A stretch of DNA of 64,000 nucleotides from Irpex lacteus (lineage: Eukaryota > Basidiomycota > Agaricomycetes > Polyporales > Irpicaceae). The stretch lies in the NCBI GenBank assembly GCA_001986395.2, contig MQVO02000007.1:496001-560000 (forward strand). The letters are read 5' to 3'. Of this stretch, positions 12,565 to 24,595 are shown piece after piece; the stretch's first letter is position 1; each line of letters starts with the position of its first letter. Below the pieces are notes generated by a model. That model saw nothing but the letters and a program-made list of their open reading frames with translations. It was not told where the DNA came from and did not search any database. The position numbers and the translations under genes are program-made.

Positions 12565-15500
12565 ATGGATTACGATGCATATGACGCCCTTCTACACCAT
12601 ATCTTCAAGCAGGTACGTTTGTGACCTGTGCTCGTGTCACGAAGGTGATATTTATGATCTACCTGCAGACTCAGGGCGATGCCTGGTTCAAACCCTCTGA
12701 AGAAAACATACACTCCGGTGTCTGTCTCCGCGTAGAGCCTGGCAAATTTCGCCTCTTTCCGTACGAGAATAGGCACCTCGAACCATTCGAGGCTGCTGTA
12801 CGGGCTCTAAACCCCGTCGTGGCCGTCAAGCTACGGAGTGCTGCTATACATGCTGCCCTCGCTACTGTGTAAGTATTTCAAGGTGTATGATGGGTTTGTT
12901 TTGAATGTTAACTTATATCTGTGATTTTCCCAGCAAAGCCGACGAAGACGCCATCTACCTAGACAGTGACACTCGTATCCAAATCTTGGACAGCATTTAC
13001 CACCTGCCTCGCGCAGATAGGGAACAGTGCGGTGCATTTATAGTCAGTCCCTGGCTCATTTCGCCGGTATTTTCTTACTGAGATTTATCCCACAGCGAGA
13101 CGAACGCGTCCTCATTGTATGGGCGTACAACCTCGACAATATTATTGCCGCCTGTCGCGACTTCGAAGATCAGCTTATCGCCCTCGTCTGGAAGCAGCGC
13201 TCTGCGTTTGCTTCTATAGCTCCATCTGCTGCTCCTTCTGCTGCTCCTTCTAGCGCGGGTTCTGATGCAAACCTTACCGAGAAACCTTCCGGGGTTGTTG
13301 AAGGCGTCCATGATGCCGCCGAGACGGCGAAAAACAAGGAAGGAAAGAAGAGCGCTGAGGCGGCCAAGAAAAAATCTAGGTCTTGCGGCATCTTCGGATA
13401 CTTCGTCTCTAGCAAAGGCGATGTAGAGAAGGCTGCATCCCAGCGTCCTATGAGGTTGTTCGCACCCATGTATGGTGGCCTCACTATCGCAATGGCGCTT
13501 TGTAAGTTTCCATGTCTTGTCTGACCTTTTCCATCTCGTACTGATAACAATTTCATAGTCTTTGTTGGAAGCGGCGTGGCTACTTTGATTACGGAAATTG
13601 TCCTCGACGGCAATTACATGCGTCTCTGCTTGCTGATCACCACCCCATTTCTTTTTTGCGTGTCGTTGGTACGTTCCGCTTTATCTTGTGTAGAACGTTC
13701 GGCCCACTAACTTTACCCTTGCAGTTCTTTTGCTCTCAGATTATCAGCGATGTTTCCATGATGTGAGTGGCTGATCATTCTATTTGGCTTCTCTCCATTC
13801 ACACACATGTCAGATTCGGTCCTGTCGCTCAATATCACCAAAACTCGAAATACTACTCAGCCGTTCCGCCTGCTCCCAACAGTCTCGTCGACACCAATCT
13901 CCCGCATATCACTGTGGAACTGCCCGTGTACAAGGAAAGCCTGAAGGAAACAATGCAAGTTCCACATTCATTTGTACGAAGGCTGTCAGCCCTGACCGAC
14001 GTTATCATGTATCTAGCGCTCCTTCGGTATATTCTCTCAAGAAAGCTATGCAAACCTACGCACGGCAGGGCGGCACCTCATCTATCTTCGTTCATGATGA
14101 CGGTCTGCAACTCGTTTCGGAAGAAGATAGAGCCGAGCGCATCGCCTTCTACGCAGACAACAACATTGGCTGGGTTGCGCGTCCCCCTCACTCTAATGCA
14201 CCCGACGGCTACAAACGTGCCGGCCGCTTCAAAAAGGCATCTAACATGAACTACGGTCTCGCGCTGTCACTCAAGCTCGAGAAACATCTAGCTTCTCTGG
14301 CCGCTAGTGACGACAACGACGAAGATGACGAGATCGAGGATCAGGCGATGAACATGGCTGTCGAGGAAATTTTCGAAGAAAGCGGACGCAGATGGAGACC
14401 ATGGGCATGCAACGGCAAATCTCTTCGCATCGGCGACATCATTCTCATCGTCGACTCGGACACTATCGTACCGGAGGACTGTTTTCGTGACGCCGCCCGC
14501 GAACTCTCTGAATCCCCCGAAGTTGCAATCATCCAACATGAGTCGGACGTCATGCAGGTGGCGTTCCACTACTTCGAGAACGGTATCGCACACTTTACAC
14601 GACGTATAAACAAGTGCATATCTCTCGGATGCGCGAATGGAGAGGTTGCCCCATTCGTAGGCCACAATGCCTTCCTTAGGTGGTCGGCGTTGCAGGACGC
14701 AGCGTTTGTCGACGAGGACGATGGTGTCAAGAAGATATGGTCCGAGTCAAACGTGTCTGAGGACTTTGATATGGCGCTACGATTGCAGTTGAAGGGGTAT
14801 ATAATCCGATGGGCGACATACTCAGAGGGCGGTTTCAAGGAAGGTGTCTCCCTGACATGCGACGATGAATTGAATAGGTGGCAAAAATATTCCTACGGTA
14901 CGTCACTAGAAGTACGGCTTTTCCATAGCTGCTCACAGCTATAACAGGCTGCAACGAATTGATATTTCACCCACTCGTCCAATGGTGGTACAAGGGTCCC
15001 ATCACTAAGCAGCTCCGCATTTTCTTGTGGTCAGACGCGCCAGTTCATTACAAGGTCTCGATGATGGCATACATGTTTTCTTACTGTGAGTGCCAGCGAT
15101 GATTTCTACTATTCGAATAGGTCTCTGATTTTTGGGGATATATTGACAGATGGTCTGGCGGCTGCGGCTATGCTCTCCATCATGAATTATCTTCTCCTTG
15201 GGTGGAGTGAGACCGTAGACGGGTTTTATCTGCACAGTTTTGAAGTCTGGCTGGCATGCACTGTCGTTTTTCCCGGAGCTGGCAACATTGGCTTTACTCT
15301 CCTAGAATATCGCTTAGGACAACGCAATATCCTGCAATCTCTCATCGAGAACTTGACTTGGGTACCATTTTTGTTAGTCGGAGATGTCTCTCATAAACCT
15401 CTTCTCTCGCTTACCTATGTGTTTAGCTTCTTCTTCTTCGGAGGTCTTAGCATTCACCTCTCTCAAGCTCTCCTCGCCCATATGTTCTCATACAATATCA

Positions 15501-15763
15501 CATGGGGTGCGACCAAGAAAGAAGTCGAGCGGTCTAACTTCTGGCTGGAGGTTCCCAAAATTCTCAAACGTTTCTGGGTTGCCTTTGCGATATGTATACT
15601 CGTATTTGTCGGTATGGCCATCTTGTCGACAGACATTGTCCCCAGAGGCTGGCAAATTCCTGGCTGGGACTGGGCGGTGATTATGCCCCTGACTGTCACC
15701 GCTGGGTGCCATATATTATTCCCTATTGTCCTGAACCCTTGGTTCATGATATTTTCTTACTAG
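12565..15763 (+). CDS. family 2 membrane glycosyltransferase (876 aa)
   Basis: Eleven exons (12565-12612, 12669-12868, 12934-13042, 13096-13501, 13559-13668, 13725-13762, 13814-13954, 14017-14897, 14948-15085, 15150-15372, 15427-15763) make an 876-aa frame. Residues about 245-310 hold two hydrophobic segments. The GT-A catalytic region follows: 'ELPVYKESL', 'ASNMNYGLAL', a DxD-type 'IVDSDT' near 497, 'SEDFDMALRLQLKGY' near 597 (general base), and 'RWQKYSYG' near 637, which takes the place of the Q/RxxRW motif. Several membrane spans make up the C-terminal 180 residues. It is a processive-type GT2 (Glyco_trans_2_3-like) probably acting in the secretory or plasma membrane. The sugar and acceptor are not deducible; it lacks a full chitin-synthase motif set. 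The seventh intron (13955-14016) uses a GC donor. Confidence 0.85.
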
Positions 15764-15930
15764 TTACTGGCATACCACTCGCACATCATGGACTAGCGTA
15801 TATCAGCATGAGGATTTCGCTTACATTAGGGGAAGTTTGATACTAAGAGCTGACTTGAGCGACTTGATTAAGCGCTAACACCATCGACCAGAAAAGGTAA
15901 CTATGTAAATATTGATTTTATTTCACGGTG

Positions 15931-15991
15931 CACAGTCACTGGCAGGTTTTCTCCTGAGCTGCTAAAACCTGTTCTGTGCCAGTGGACTGTG
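15931..15991. repeat. imperfect inverted repeat (hairpin)
   Basis: The left arm 15931-15950 starts CACAGTCACTGGCAGG and ends TTTT. The right arm ends GCCAGTGGACTGTG at 15991. They pair over about 20 bp with a 1-nt and an 8-nt bulge around a loop of about 13 nt. It lies between the glycosyltransferase stop and the 3' end of DUF6534-A. It could be a transcript-end structure or a small mobile-element remnant. Confidence 0.5.
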
Positions 15992-16078
15992 ATATATCAC
16001 TCATCTCAATATCCTGCTTATGATGATATATATCATTTCTTTCGAGCCGATTGCCGAGGAGTCGGAGACACTACATAC

Positions 16079-18195
16079 CTGAACCTGATCTGAAGAGGTC
16101 TTCCTAGAACCAAATAGGTCGATATTGACCCGGAAATTTCTAGCCGATACCGTACGGTCGCTGGAAACGGCGCTACCGCCGATACTTCGGTCTTGTGATA
16201 GCTGAATAGACACAGGCTTATTCGATACCATCTGGTTGCGCATGTGCTCCCTAGAATTGAGCAAAGCGAGTAGGGAGTTCAACATAACTAGGGCCCGGGG
16301 GTAGATTAGCAAAAATTATTTACTGAGACGGAGGGGCCGCGGACAATCTCGCTTACACTTGGGTAGCAAAGCAACCAACCCTTCCCAGATATTACTTCGA
16401 GGGAGTAGGACTTCCTAGTGCTAGTTTTAATGCATATTTCACATCTTTGGACAACCGTTGCTTACCGTGATAATAACTGCGATAGACGTGGAGCTTATTT
16501 TGAACGACATAATGCTATTAGTTTTGTGGATAACCATGGAGCTTGATAAACCGTACCAAGATAAGATGCAGGTGTTGACACTGAAGAAGATCAGCTTGTT
16601 GATCACAGAGTTTGTGCTAAATCATTAAAAAGCCATTTATACCGCGTATTAAAGCATAATATGGGTATTGCACATACCTACGGTTTCGACTACGATTCTT
16701 GAGCAGGACGGCACAAACGGATATCATTATGGCGACGTCAGATGCGGACTGAACGGAGCACGATAGATATCCTAGCCACTAAGTTCCGTAATAAATAAAT
16801 GAGATCCAACATAATACTGCTTAGGACGTGTTCAATTAACGGACCTTGAAGCGCTGTTCTAATACTAGGATGCTTGTATGAGTAAATCTGGTCAAAACAG
16901 TGACATTAGTCCCATCGTCTTTAGCGTTGTGATTTGAGAACCCACTCAATCGCTGCTAACGCTATGATTGTTGTAACGTAACGTTAGCTGAGCAATTACA
17001 CTAGATATGCTGAAATTCCCCTTGCCTATGGAGCTCCCTATTGGGATCAAAATCGTAATCGCATGATTAGGGACAAGTCTAGAAGGCAAAGATTGATTAC
17101 GGACCGAAGGAGAAAATAGCGAGGGGGGCCTATAAAACAGCGGAGATGCGATGAGACTTGTATGAAAACCTATCTGTAGGGAAGTTGGGCTCACAATGAA
17201 GAGCCATGGCCATAATGACTTGCTGACTGGGCAATCCAATTGTGTCAAAATGCATGCATATAGGACGCCGAAGCCGAATGACGTGTTGACTGGGTACTCA
17301 CAGTTCCAAACGCGCCACGTAAAGACCCTGCAATGTCGAAAGACCAGTGATTAGTGTGCTACGTAGCATGTATAACCCAAGGCAGACGTACACAGATATC
17401 AACAGATTGCTGACAGCCTACCATGCGGATTACCATTAGCGAAAAAAAATGTCCACGCTTTTCATAGGTAGATTCGCTTACTCCAGCAATAACATGGGCC
17501 TGCACAGCGCACAGATTTTGAAGTAGATAATCCATGGATGAGATACAAATGAGATATTTTGTCAGTAACGCTGCGTGTAATTTAGCCGCCGGACGGAACA
17601 TACACCAGCACTCCTACGGAGTGGAGACTTCTGTCAATTCCTCCGCAGATCAAGATCATGATGTAGAATCTCCTCACCAAACAAAAGTAGCAAATAAAAT
17701 AGGATTAATCAGCGCCGAAGTCGAGTAGTTGTACACGGAGTGTGTAAACAACACCGTCTCAAGGAGGTCAAGGAGCCTGGATCGAGCTTCTCGTCAGATG
17801 ATTTTGGAGCAGGTTAAGGCGAGTTTTTTTCCGCACCAGAGACCACAAATCTAGCGGATTGATTTAGCATGTGTTGACAGGAGTTATCTCGTTATAAGAG
17901 TACACGTACCGTCCACCTCAGCACGGCACTATCGCGATGAGCAGCATTGAAGTACAGAAAGGTTTGCATGCTCGTTATCCCAAAGATTCTTCGACAGAGT
18001 TAAGATGATGAAAAATGAGGTTAAATCGCTGGACTTACGTTCCATTTATAACAGTGACTGTGAAGAAGCAGTTTTAGAGATGTGTGGCGATATTGTATAT
18101 GTCGTAAACTCACATATAACCGACGCTCCGATAGTAAGGTTGACATTGCCCATCAAGTCGAGGGCGATGGGGAGTAAGGGGGAGGCTGGGGCCAT
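16079..18195 (-). CDS. DUF6534-type membrane protein, copy A (partly resolved)
   Basis: Recognised exon pieces on the minus strand: 18195 onward ('MGNVNLTIGASVI'), a small exon, an exon with 'IFGITSMQTFLYF', one with 'LLDLLETVLFTHSVYNYSTSALINPILFATF', one with 'AHVIAG', one with 'VFTWRVW', and the last conserved exon near 16288-16079 with 'MLNSLLALLNSREHMRNQM'. The order matches the basidiomycete DUF6534 family of seven-helix-like membrane proteins of unknown function, whose last helix ends in 'SLLATLNARxxxR'. Exons are unusually short. I could not resolve all middle exons, so intactness is open. It is paralogous to copies B and C in this window. Confidence 0.5.
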
Positions 18196-19568
18196 AACGA
18201 TACAATTCAAGTTTGCAGCGTCTATAGACACAGAGGTCTGTAGTTATAAGAGGAGGGCTAGTAAGCAGATCATGGCTGCAGTACTTACCCCTTAAATGGC
18301 ACAGCAACAATGATGCTCACAGTACGCAGCTGATAGCAGCCAGTAAGCTCAAACTTGTGAATCTCAGGCGTTCGAACAAAGGGTCCACCCGGCCCAATAG
18401 GAGTCGAAGCCGGCTGACACTCCCACCAGCATCGACCTGCGCAGGAAACGCGTAAGTAAGGGGGTCATTGATGAGAGTTCAATGGATAAGATGTGTTCAA
18501 CCGACGTGGTTCTAAGTTGAATACCTCGTCTATATATCGTCCATCGGACGGTCCATGACGGTGGTACGATGTTGGATTTCCTAATATCATCGACGCACCA
18601 GTACAATCTCTCTCAAGGCTGTGTCTTCGATGCGATTTAACTTCCGTCACAACGCTCAGCCTCATTGCAATTGAATTAGTTTCGAAGAGCGATTCGCCTT
18701 AAGAACTTGAGTGTTTGAACTCTAGAATGAATAGTCTTGGTTTCCATCTTTCCATCTTCTGTCACGCGAGCTTCCGAAACAAGTCATGCTTGCCGGCAGG
18801 GCCCATGTGCGTAGAGCTGCCCTAGCTGCCTAACGCTTCCGTGATATCTGAATGTTCAAGTCGTCAAGTTTAAGGCTCATACGTGCCATCCCATGCTGAT
18901 CACGTACCTCTCATGTTGAAGGCTTCGTAGGCTGGAGGACAAGCGGGGTTCCGTAGTGATATCTGTCTTCAAAACATTGTAAAGCAAATGCGGAGAATCG
19001 GAGGTGACATCCTACGTTTGAAGTGATCTTGGCGTTGATCTACGACATGTTATATGTGAAATTGTTCGTCGCAGTAGAATCCCACTCACCATCACGGCCG
19101 GATGGCTTGTGGTTTCATAGATCCAATTTGCTTCGTCTTTAGACTTGCAAGCTCACTCTGAATGAATATTGTTGCCTCGACCCCAATCTGTCACTAGCAG
19201 AATCGAACTCATCTTCGCAACCAATGCACGCCGGCCGCGCCTCGTTTAGGTGCCCATATAGAGTAGATGGACTCTTGGGGATACCTATTTCCATTAGGAT
19301 TAAAATCCTTCAAATGTACAGCAGACTGCCGCTGCCAGAGATTAGTGGTTGATCTACAGCGTACTCAAACGTTACGGCCAGTATTAGGTTTTCAATCGAA
19401 AAATCTTTGGAAATTCAGAAGTTAAAATAACGATAATGCGAGAGAGAATGGGCTATAATTCACCTATCGGTTTTGCCTTGTAAATCACCGAATTTACGCT
19501 GCAATCCGGGACACGTCACCAAGCCCGATCGCCTGTTCAATAGGCCATTCATGACATAGGAGAAGATT
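18196..19568. other. intergenic, duplicated-region debris
   Basis: About 1.4 kb between DUF6534 copies A and B. No exon with a family motif was found. It corresponds to the upstream flank of copy A. Confidence 0.4.
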
Positions 19569-20330
19569 TTTGCTCGAGATGGCATACCTGTTTTTCTGCA
19601 ACCTTTCGAGAGTCAAATATGTCAAAGTCCAGTCGCATGTATCTGCTGGTGATGGAGCGATCGCCAGATGTAGCGACGCTGGCAGTACCACGTTCTTGTG
19701 TCACCCGTGTTAGCGGAATAGACACAAGCCCATCGGACACCATTTGGTTTCGCATACGCTCTCTAGCATTCAGCAATGCGAGCAGAGAACTCAGGAGGAC
19801 TGTAAAACATGACAATAAGTGAGAAACAGAAACAAAACAGGAGACTTACAGTGTGCTTACATTTTGGGTGTTGGGCGACCATTCCTGACCAGATGTTACT
19901 TCTAGGTAACAGCTGCTCCTGCTCGAACGCATGAGGAACAAATCTCACGAGCGAACGCACCAATATCACTGGTCACGACAATAACCGATACAGATATTAA
20001 GCTTGAGAAGAAAGGATCGGCATATCAGCCTATGTTGAATGTTCAATAAGTGCACATACCAAACGAAAGTAGAAAATAGAGCAGAGTTGGTAAGCGCCGT
20101 AACTGTGCAGTTGTAGACGGTGTGGGTGAATAGTATCGTTTCGAGGAGGTCGAGAAGCCTGAGACAAGATCTCTTTCTATAAATTGACGTTGAATGGTGC
20201 CGAATTCTACATACTGGAGAGAAAGAATCTGAAAGGGTTGCGAATGATCGGTCACTGCAAGTTACTAATGGGACGAGGATATAACTCACCGCACATCTCA
20301 TTACAGTTGAAGTATACTAGAGTATGCATG
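19569..20330 (-). pseudogene. DUF6534-type protein, copy B (internally deleted)
   Basis: Minus-strand pieces match copies A and C: an 'ITSMHTLVYFN'-coding exon near 20320, 'LLDLLETILFTHTVYNCTVTALTN' near 20155-20070, and the terminal 'SLLALLNARERMRNQMVSDGLVSI' exon near 19800-19620. The first exon (the 'MGN.NLT.GA' stretch) is missing. The middle exons, which occupy about 1 kb in copy C (from the helix-3 exon to the last one), are deleted here. It is therefore called a pseudogene of the A/C family. Confidence 0.6.
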
Positions 20331-20639
20331 CTCGTTATGGCAAACATACCGACACAGCGAGGTTAAGGTGGTGGCACACGAAGAGTAAAGGCATACTGGC
20401 ATGAACTTCCAGTATTCTAATCCTTGTAGGCGTCGTCCCACACTTTGGTACTGCCTTGGTGCTTCTACTTAGCAGACATCCACATGTATATGTCCGCGAA
20501 GCTAGTGACCCGCCTGGATAGTTATTGAATGAACCCATGAGAACTATGTCCGATGCACCCTGCAGAAGGTGATAGAAATCAAGCAATCGTAAGCATCAAC
20601 GACCAGGATCCTTGCGGAAAATCACAATCATGATGATAC

Positions 20640-20983
20640 TCTACCTATGATGTGCGAAGCAAGAAGCGCTCCACCACATCTGCCACTTCCTCCTCCTTGA
20701 TCCTCTTCAAAAGTGGTGTCGATGGTCCAACAGAGCATATCTCGCCGCCGACCAATGCAATGACTCGGAAGTCGTGCTTCGTCCGCTGCTTGATCCCCTG
20801 ATTGACGCCCTGAGACTCTAGCGCGCGCGGCGCTGAGATGATATCGGTGAAAGATCTTCAAGTTGGTCTGCAGAAGGGGTACTCAGTGCTTTGTACGCTG
20901 CTTTTACCGGTTCTGTTCCTTGGAATACTCATTTCTGATCCTACGTATCAAGCGAGTGGTCCAAACGTTGTGGTAAAATAGTC
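20640..20983 (-). pseudogene. fragment of gene X (X'), part next to the LINE 3' end
   Basis: Minus-strand sequence resembles the 3' exon of gene X at 47014-47630. Both share a 'GDQAADEA'/'GYQAADEA' coding stretch and flanking similarity through the 'gtgaaaga...gtctg' and 'gatgctttgta'-like positions. Its continuation lies at 44165-44290, on the other side of the LINE. Frames are broken. Confidence 0.6.
20970..20983. repeat. LINE target-site duplication, left copy
   Basis: GTGGTAAAATAGTC, directly followed by the poly-T run. The identical 14 bp recurs at 44151-44164. Confidence 0.9.
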
Positions 20984-21105
20984 TTTTTTTTTTTTTTTTT
21001 TTTTTTGAACTCCGATTATATACAGTGCGTACTACTTGGTACATGAGCACATGGTGGTGTAGTTAATTTCGTGTGATACTATACTACTCTACTTACCCTT
21101 CTCCG

Positions 21106-24100
21106 TTAACTCAAGCCTTCCTGCGCGATTGTTCTATCTCCTGCCCCCTCGCTTTGCTGGACCTCCGCTGCTCTCCTTCTTTCTCTCTCCAGGTGCACTT
21201 CTGCCTCCCTCCTGGTGAGTCCGAATTCCGTCAGCAGGTTGCAGCGTCCTTCTTCATCCATCGGTCCTGCTATGCTGCTGATTTTCTCTGCTGCAGTGAT
21301 GGCATATTTCTTTCTGAACTCTTCGGTGACTTTCCCGGCGTCGTTCTCGTCGTTTTCGGGGTGATGCTGGGTCCACACTTCGTAGGCTCGTTTCCTCATG
21401 GTGGAGTGCAACCTCGCTTTCCAAATCGCGACTGAATCTTCCTCTCCTTTCTCTATATCCGCTAGAGCTCGGTCGACGACCTCTAGCCACTGGAACGTGC
21501 CCACCGCCGGGTTCAATTGCAGGAACTTGACCACGTCCTCCAAGTTTGGCGGCGTGTTCCGCCATTCCTGTAATACGTGCTCCCTTCTGCTCATGCCTTC
21601 CGGCGTTGGTGACCTGAAGTCTAGTGCGTCTCTCCTCGGTCGTTCTTCCGGCGTGTCCGGTGGTTTGTGCTTTCTGATCCATATGTCGCAATCGAACCAT
21701 ATGTGGTCCCTTGTTTCTAGTTCCGACTTCCCGCACCAGCACGTCTGGTTTCCTTCGAACTTGAACCTCTGTCTGAACGCCCCATGCGGGAAGTGTCCAC
21801 TGACAAACCTAGTAAGCCTTGCGAACTGTGTTGGGTTGTGTCCTGCCGCTTTGAGGAACCAGTTTTTTCCGGTGTGTTTGCATTTCTCGAAATCTCCATT
21901 CTGCTGAATTAACGAGTTCCGTCCTCTGTAGTTCTCGTCGCCCATGATCTTCCGCCATTCCTCGTACTTCCTGGCTGTGATCTGTTGTCGTGCGAATGCG
22001 AAGGAGATGTATCCGCACTGTTCTGCGGTTGCTAGTCCGGCTTCCCTGTCTACCGTGCTGTTCAGGTCTACCCCCATGTGACCTGGGCACCACCAGATGT
22101 GGATTCGTCTGTTGTGGGATTGTGCTAGCCACTTTCGGGCGGTTGTGCATGCTGCGATCGACACCGATTGTGCTGGGCCTTTGTTTGCTTTGAGGATCGC
22201 CTCGAGGGCCGCTTTGTTGTCCGCAAATATGTGTAGATCCGATACTGTGTCTGGGACTTTCGTGGTTGCTTCTTTTATTCCTCGTGCTAGTGCAATCATT
22301 TCTGCGTCGTACGGGGTGGCCTTTCCGCATCCTACTCTACCCTGGTGCGTTCTTCCTTCGTGCTTGACGATCCACGCAGCTCCAGCGCTGACCTCCCGGT
22401 TCGGTGGGTGGCCCCGCTTTTGCGATCCGTCCGTGAATATTAATGCGTTTTTCTCATCCCTTTCCAGTTGCCATATTAGTGGGTTTATTTTGGTGTGCAC
22501 CCAGCTTTCTAGCTTCTCCCGTTGGGACTTGGGGGGGGCAGTCTTTCCATCTATGCGGTCCATGTGGTATATGATGCGTTCCTCGAAGGTGTCCGCTAGC
22601 TTCTCTCCGGGTCGGCATTCCTCGTGCAGAATGCTGAACGTTTCAGTGGCGAGCTGTCCTAGGTTTGCGATGTGGGTCATGGGGGTGGCGGCGTCCTTTG
22701 CTTGGCCGGTGAGCGGGAACGGTGCCTTGGTTATCTGTAATCTTCCTCTCCATGCTGGCGGGAGGTGCGCTCTCGTGGGGTGGTTATCGTGGAGCGTACG
22801 CACTCTGAGGCATGCTTTTTCCATGAATTTGTCAATCTGATGTTTGATTGGGAACAGCCCCGCCATCATTTCCAGTGCTCCGATGGGGGTGGTGCGGAAT
22901 GCTCCTGTTATCCACCGCGCGCCTTGGTTCTGTACTTTCTGAAGGTTGTCCGTGATCCACTTCTTGCCTTTCCATCCCGGATTCCACCAGAGTTGAGCTC
23001 CATATGCCAGTACCGGTAGGACGTTCGAGATGTATAGTCTGCGTTTGTCCTTTGGGGAAAGTCCCCTTTGAGAGTTCCCTAGCATTCGCAGTGCCTGGAT
23101 AGTGCTGGCTGCTTTGTTAGTGTACAGCCGTACATGCTCTCTGAATGTTAATTTCGGGTCAAGGTAGAACCCGAGATACCTCATTGACGTCTTGGGTTCT
23201 AGTGTTACCCTTTCCCCGTTGACTTCAACGTTTACCTTCGGTCCCAGGGGCTCATCTTCGCTCCATTTGGCTTCCCTTGCCCTCCGGAAGTGCATGAGTT
23301 CAAGTTTGTCCGTTTCTATTCCGAGTCCTATCCTACTAATCTGCTCTACTACGTTCTGTAGGATCTCGCTTGCCCTCAGGCTACTTTGAAGAAGGCCCTG
23401 GTGTCTGTCGTGTGGTTTCAGTTTGGCTGCCACGTGGATCAGTCCGTCGTCAACGAAGAATTGAATCGTGGCGTTGTCCTGCAGAGACTGGCCTACTGGC
23501 GCTATCTTATGGAGGATGGGGGCCAGGTAGAGTCCCGTCAGTATTGGGGAGAGGGCTGATCCCTGTCCCACGCCGGTGGAGAAGTCTGTTGGTGGCGATC
23601 TAAACCCGTTGAACAGGAACTCTGTTCTCCTCCCTCTCAGGTAATCTTCGAAGTACGTGCACAGTTTCCTGTGGAATCCCCCTTTTCTTAGGATTCCTGA
23701 CAGCATTATGTGGTGCACGGATGGGAAGAATTGGGAGACGTCCATGAGGATTGCGGTAGAGTCCACGCCCTGTTTCCATGCCTGTTGGATGCTGTGTATC
23801 AGCTGGATCCCCGCGTCCTGTGTGCCGTGTTGGATCGTCCCTCCGAACTGGGAGGGGTGCATGATGTTGAACTTCTGTGCGTCGAATTGCATTCTGTTTG
23901 CGATGACTTTCTCCATTAGTTTGCCTAAGCAGTTGAGCAGGACGATAGGTCGGTATGCCTTCGCCTTCGTGTAGTCCGGTTTCTTCGGTTTGGGGATGAC
24001 GACCGTTCTCGACTGCTTGAAGACTGTCGGGTGGATGCCGTATTCGATGCATGCGTTATAGTAGGTTGCTATCCTTTCTAGTATGCTGATGTGCTCCTGG

Positions 24101-24595
24101 GTGTGTTCTGGGTCATCGCAGTCGCACTTTGTCTTGTTTTTTGCGATCTGTTTGATCCAGAACCAGCTAAGGTGGTCTGGCCCCGGGGCGGAGAAGTTGC
24201 TCGTTCCCCGCAGTGCGTCGTTTATTTCTCCTTCTGTTATGGGAGGGAACGACCTTTCTTCTAGTTGGGGAATTTCGTTCAGGAAGGAGAGGTCTACAGG
24301 CCGAGGGTTGGCTGGCGTGAACTGTTCTTGGAACGTCTGCGCTAGCTTCTCCGGCTCGTCTATCCCATTACCATCCTGATCCACCAGTCCCGTTGTTGCC
24401 TCCGGCCTCCTTGGCTTCGTCCATTCAACTAGGTCCCAGATTCTCTTGTGGTGCGTTCTTTGTATGATCTCTTCGAAGAATTGTCTCTTTGCTCTCCTTA
24501 CGGCTCCCTTAAATCTCCTGTTCGCGTCTTCGATGTCCTTCGTGACTCGGGCGATGTCCCTCGTCAGTCTCGTGATTTCCTCCTGTCTGTCGCGG
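21106..24595 (-). CDS. LINE ORF2, 3' part: reverse transcriptase and RNase H
   Basis: Continuation of ORF2 after the gypsy insertion; the frame resumes exactly when the LTR element and one GCGG copy are removed. The RT domain shows 'AYRPIVLLNCLGKLMEK', 'FGGTIQHGTQDA', 'ILMDVSQFFPSV' (first catalytic Asp), 'GVGQGSALSPIL' and 'FFVDDGLIHV' (catalytic DD). RNase H follows with 'LIFTDGSQ', 'YDAEMIALARGI', 'HIFADNKAALEAI' and 'WCPGHMGVDLN...VD', the D-E-D-D set. The C-terminal tail has a Cys/His cluster 'CWCGKSELETRDHIWFDC'. No stop or frameshift is seen, so this half could be catalytically sound. As placed it is cut off from its endonuclease half and cannot be expressed as one protein. Confidence 0.9.
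24592..24595. repeat. gypsy element target-site duplication, left copy
   Basis: GCGG immediately left of the left LTR. The same four bases follow the right LTR at 36495-36498. Confidence 0.75.

Noticed and set aside
22097..22840. 247-codon plus-strand ORF over LINE ORF2
   Set aside because: Antisense to the conserved RT/RNase H coding frame, with no recognisable protein features.
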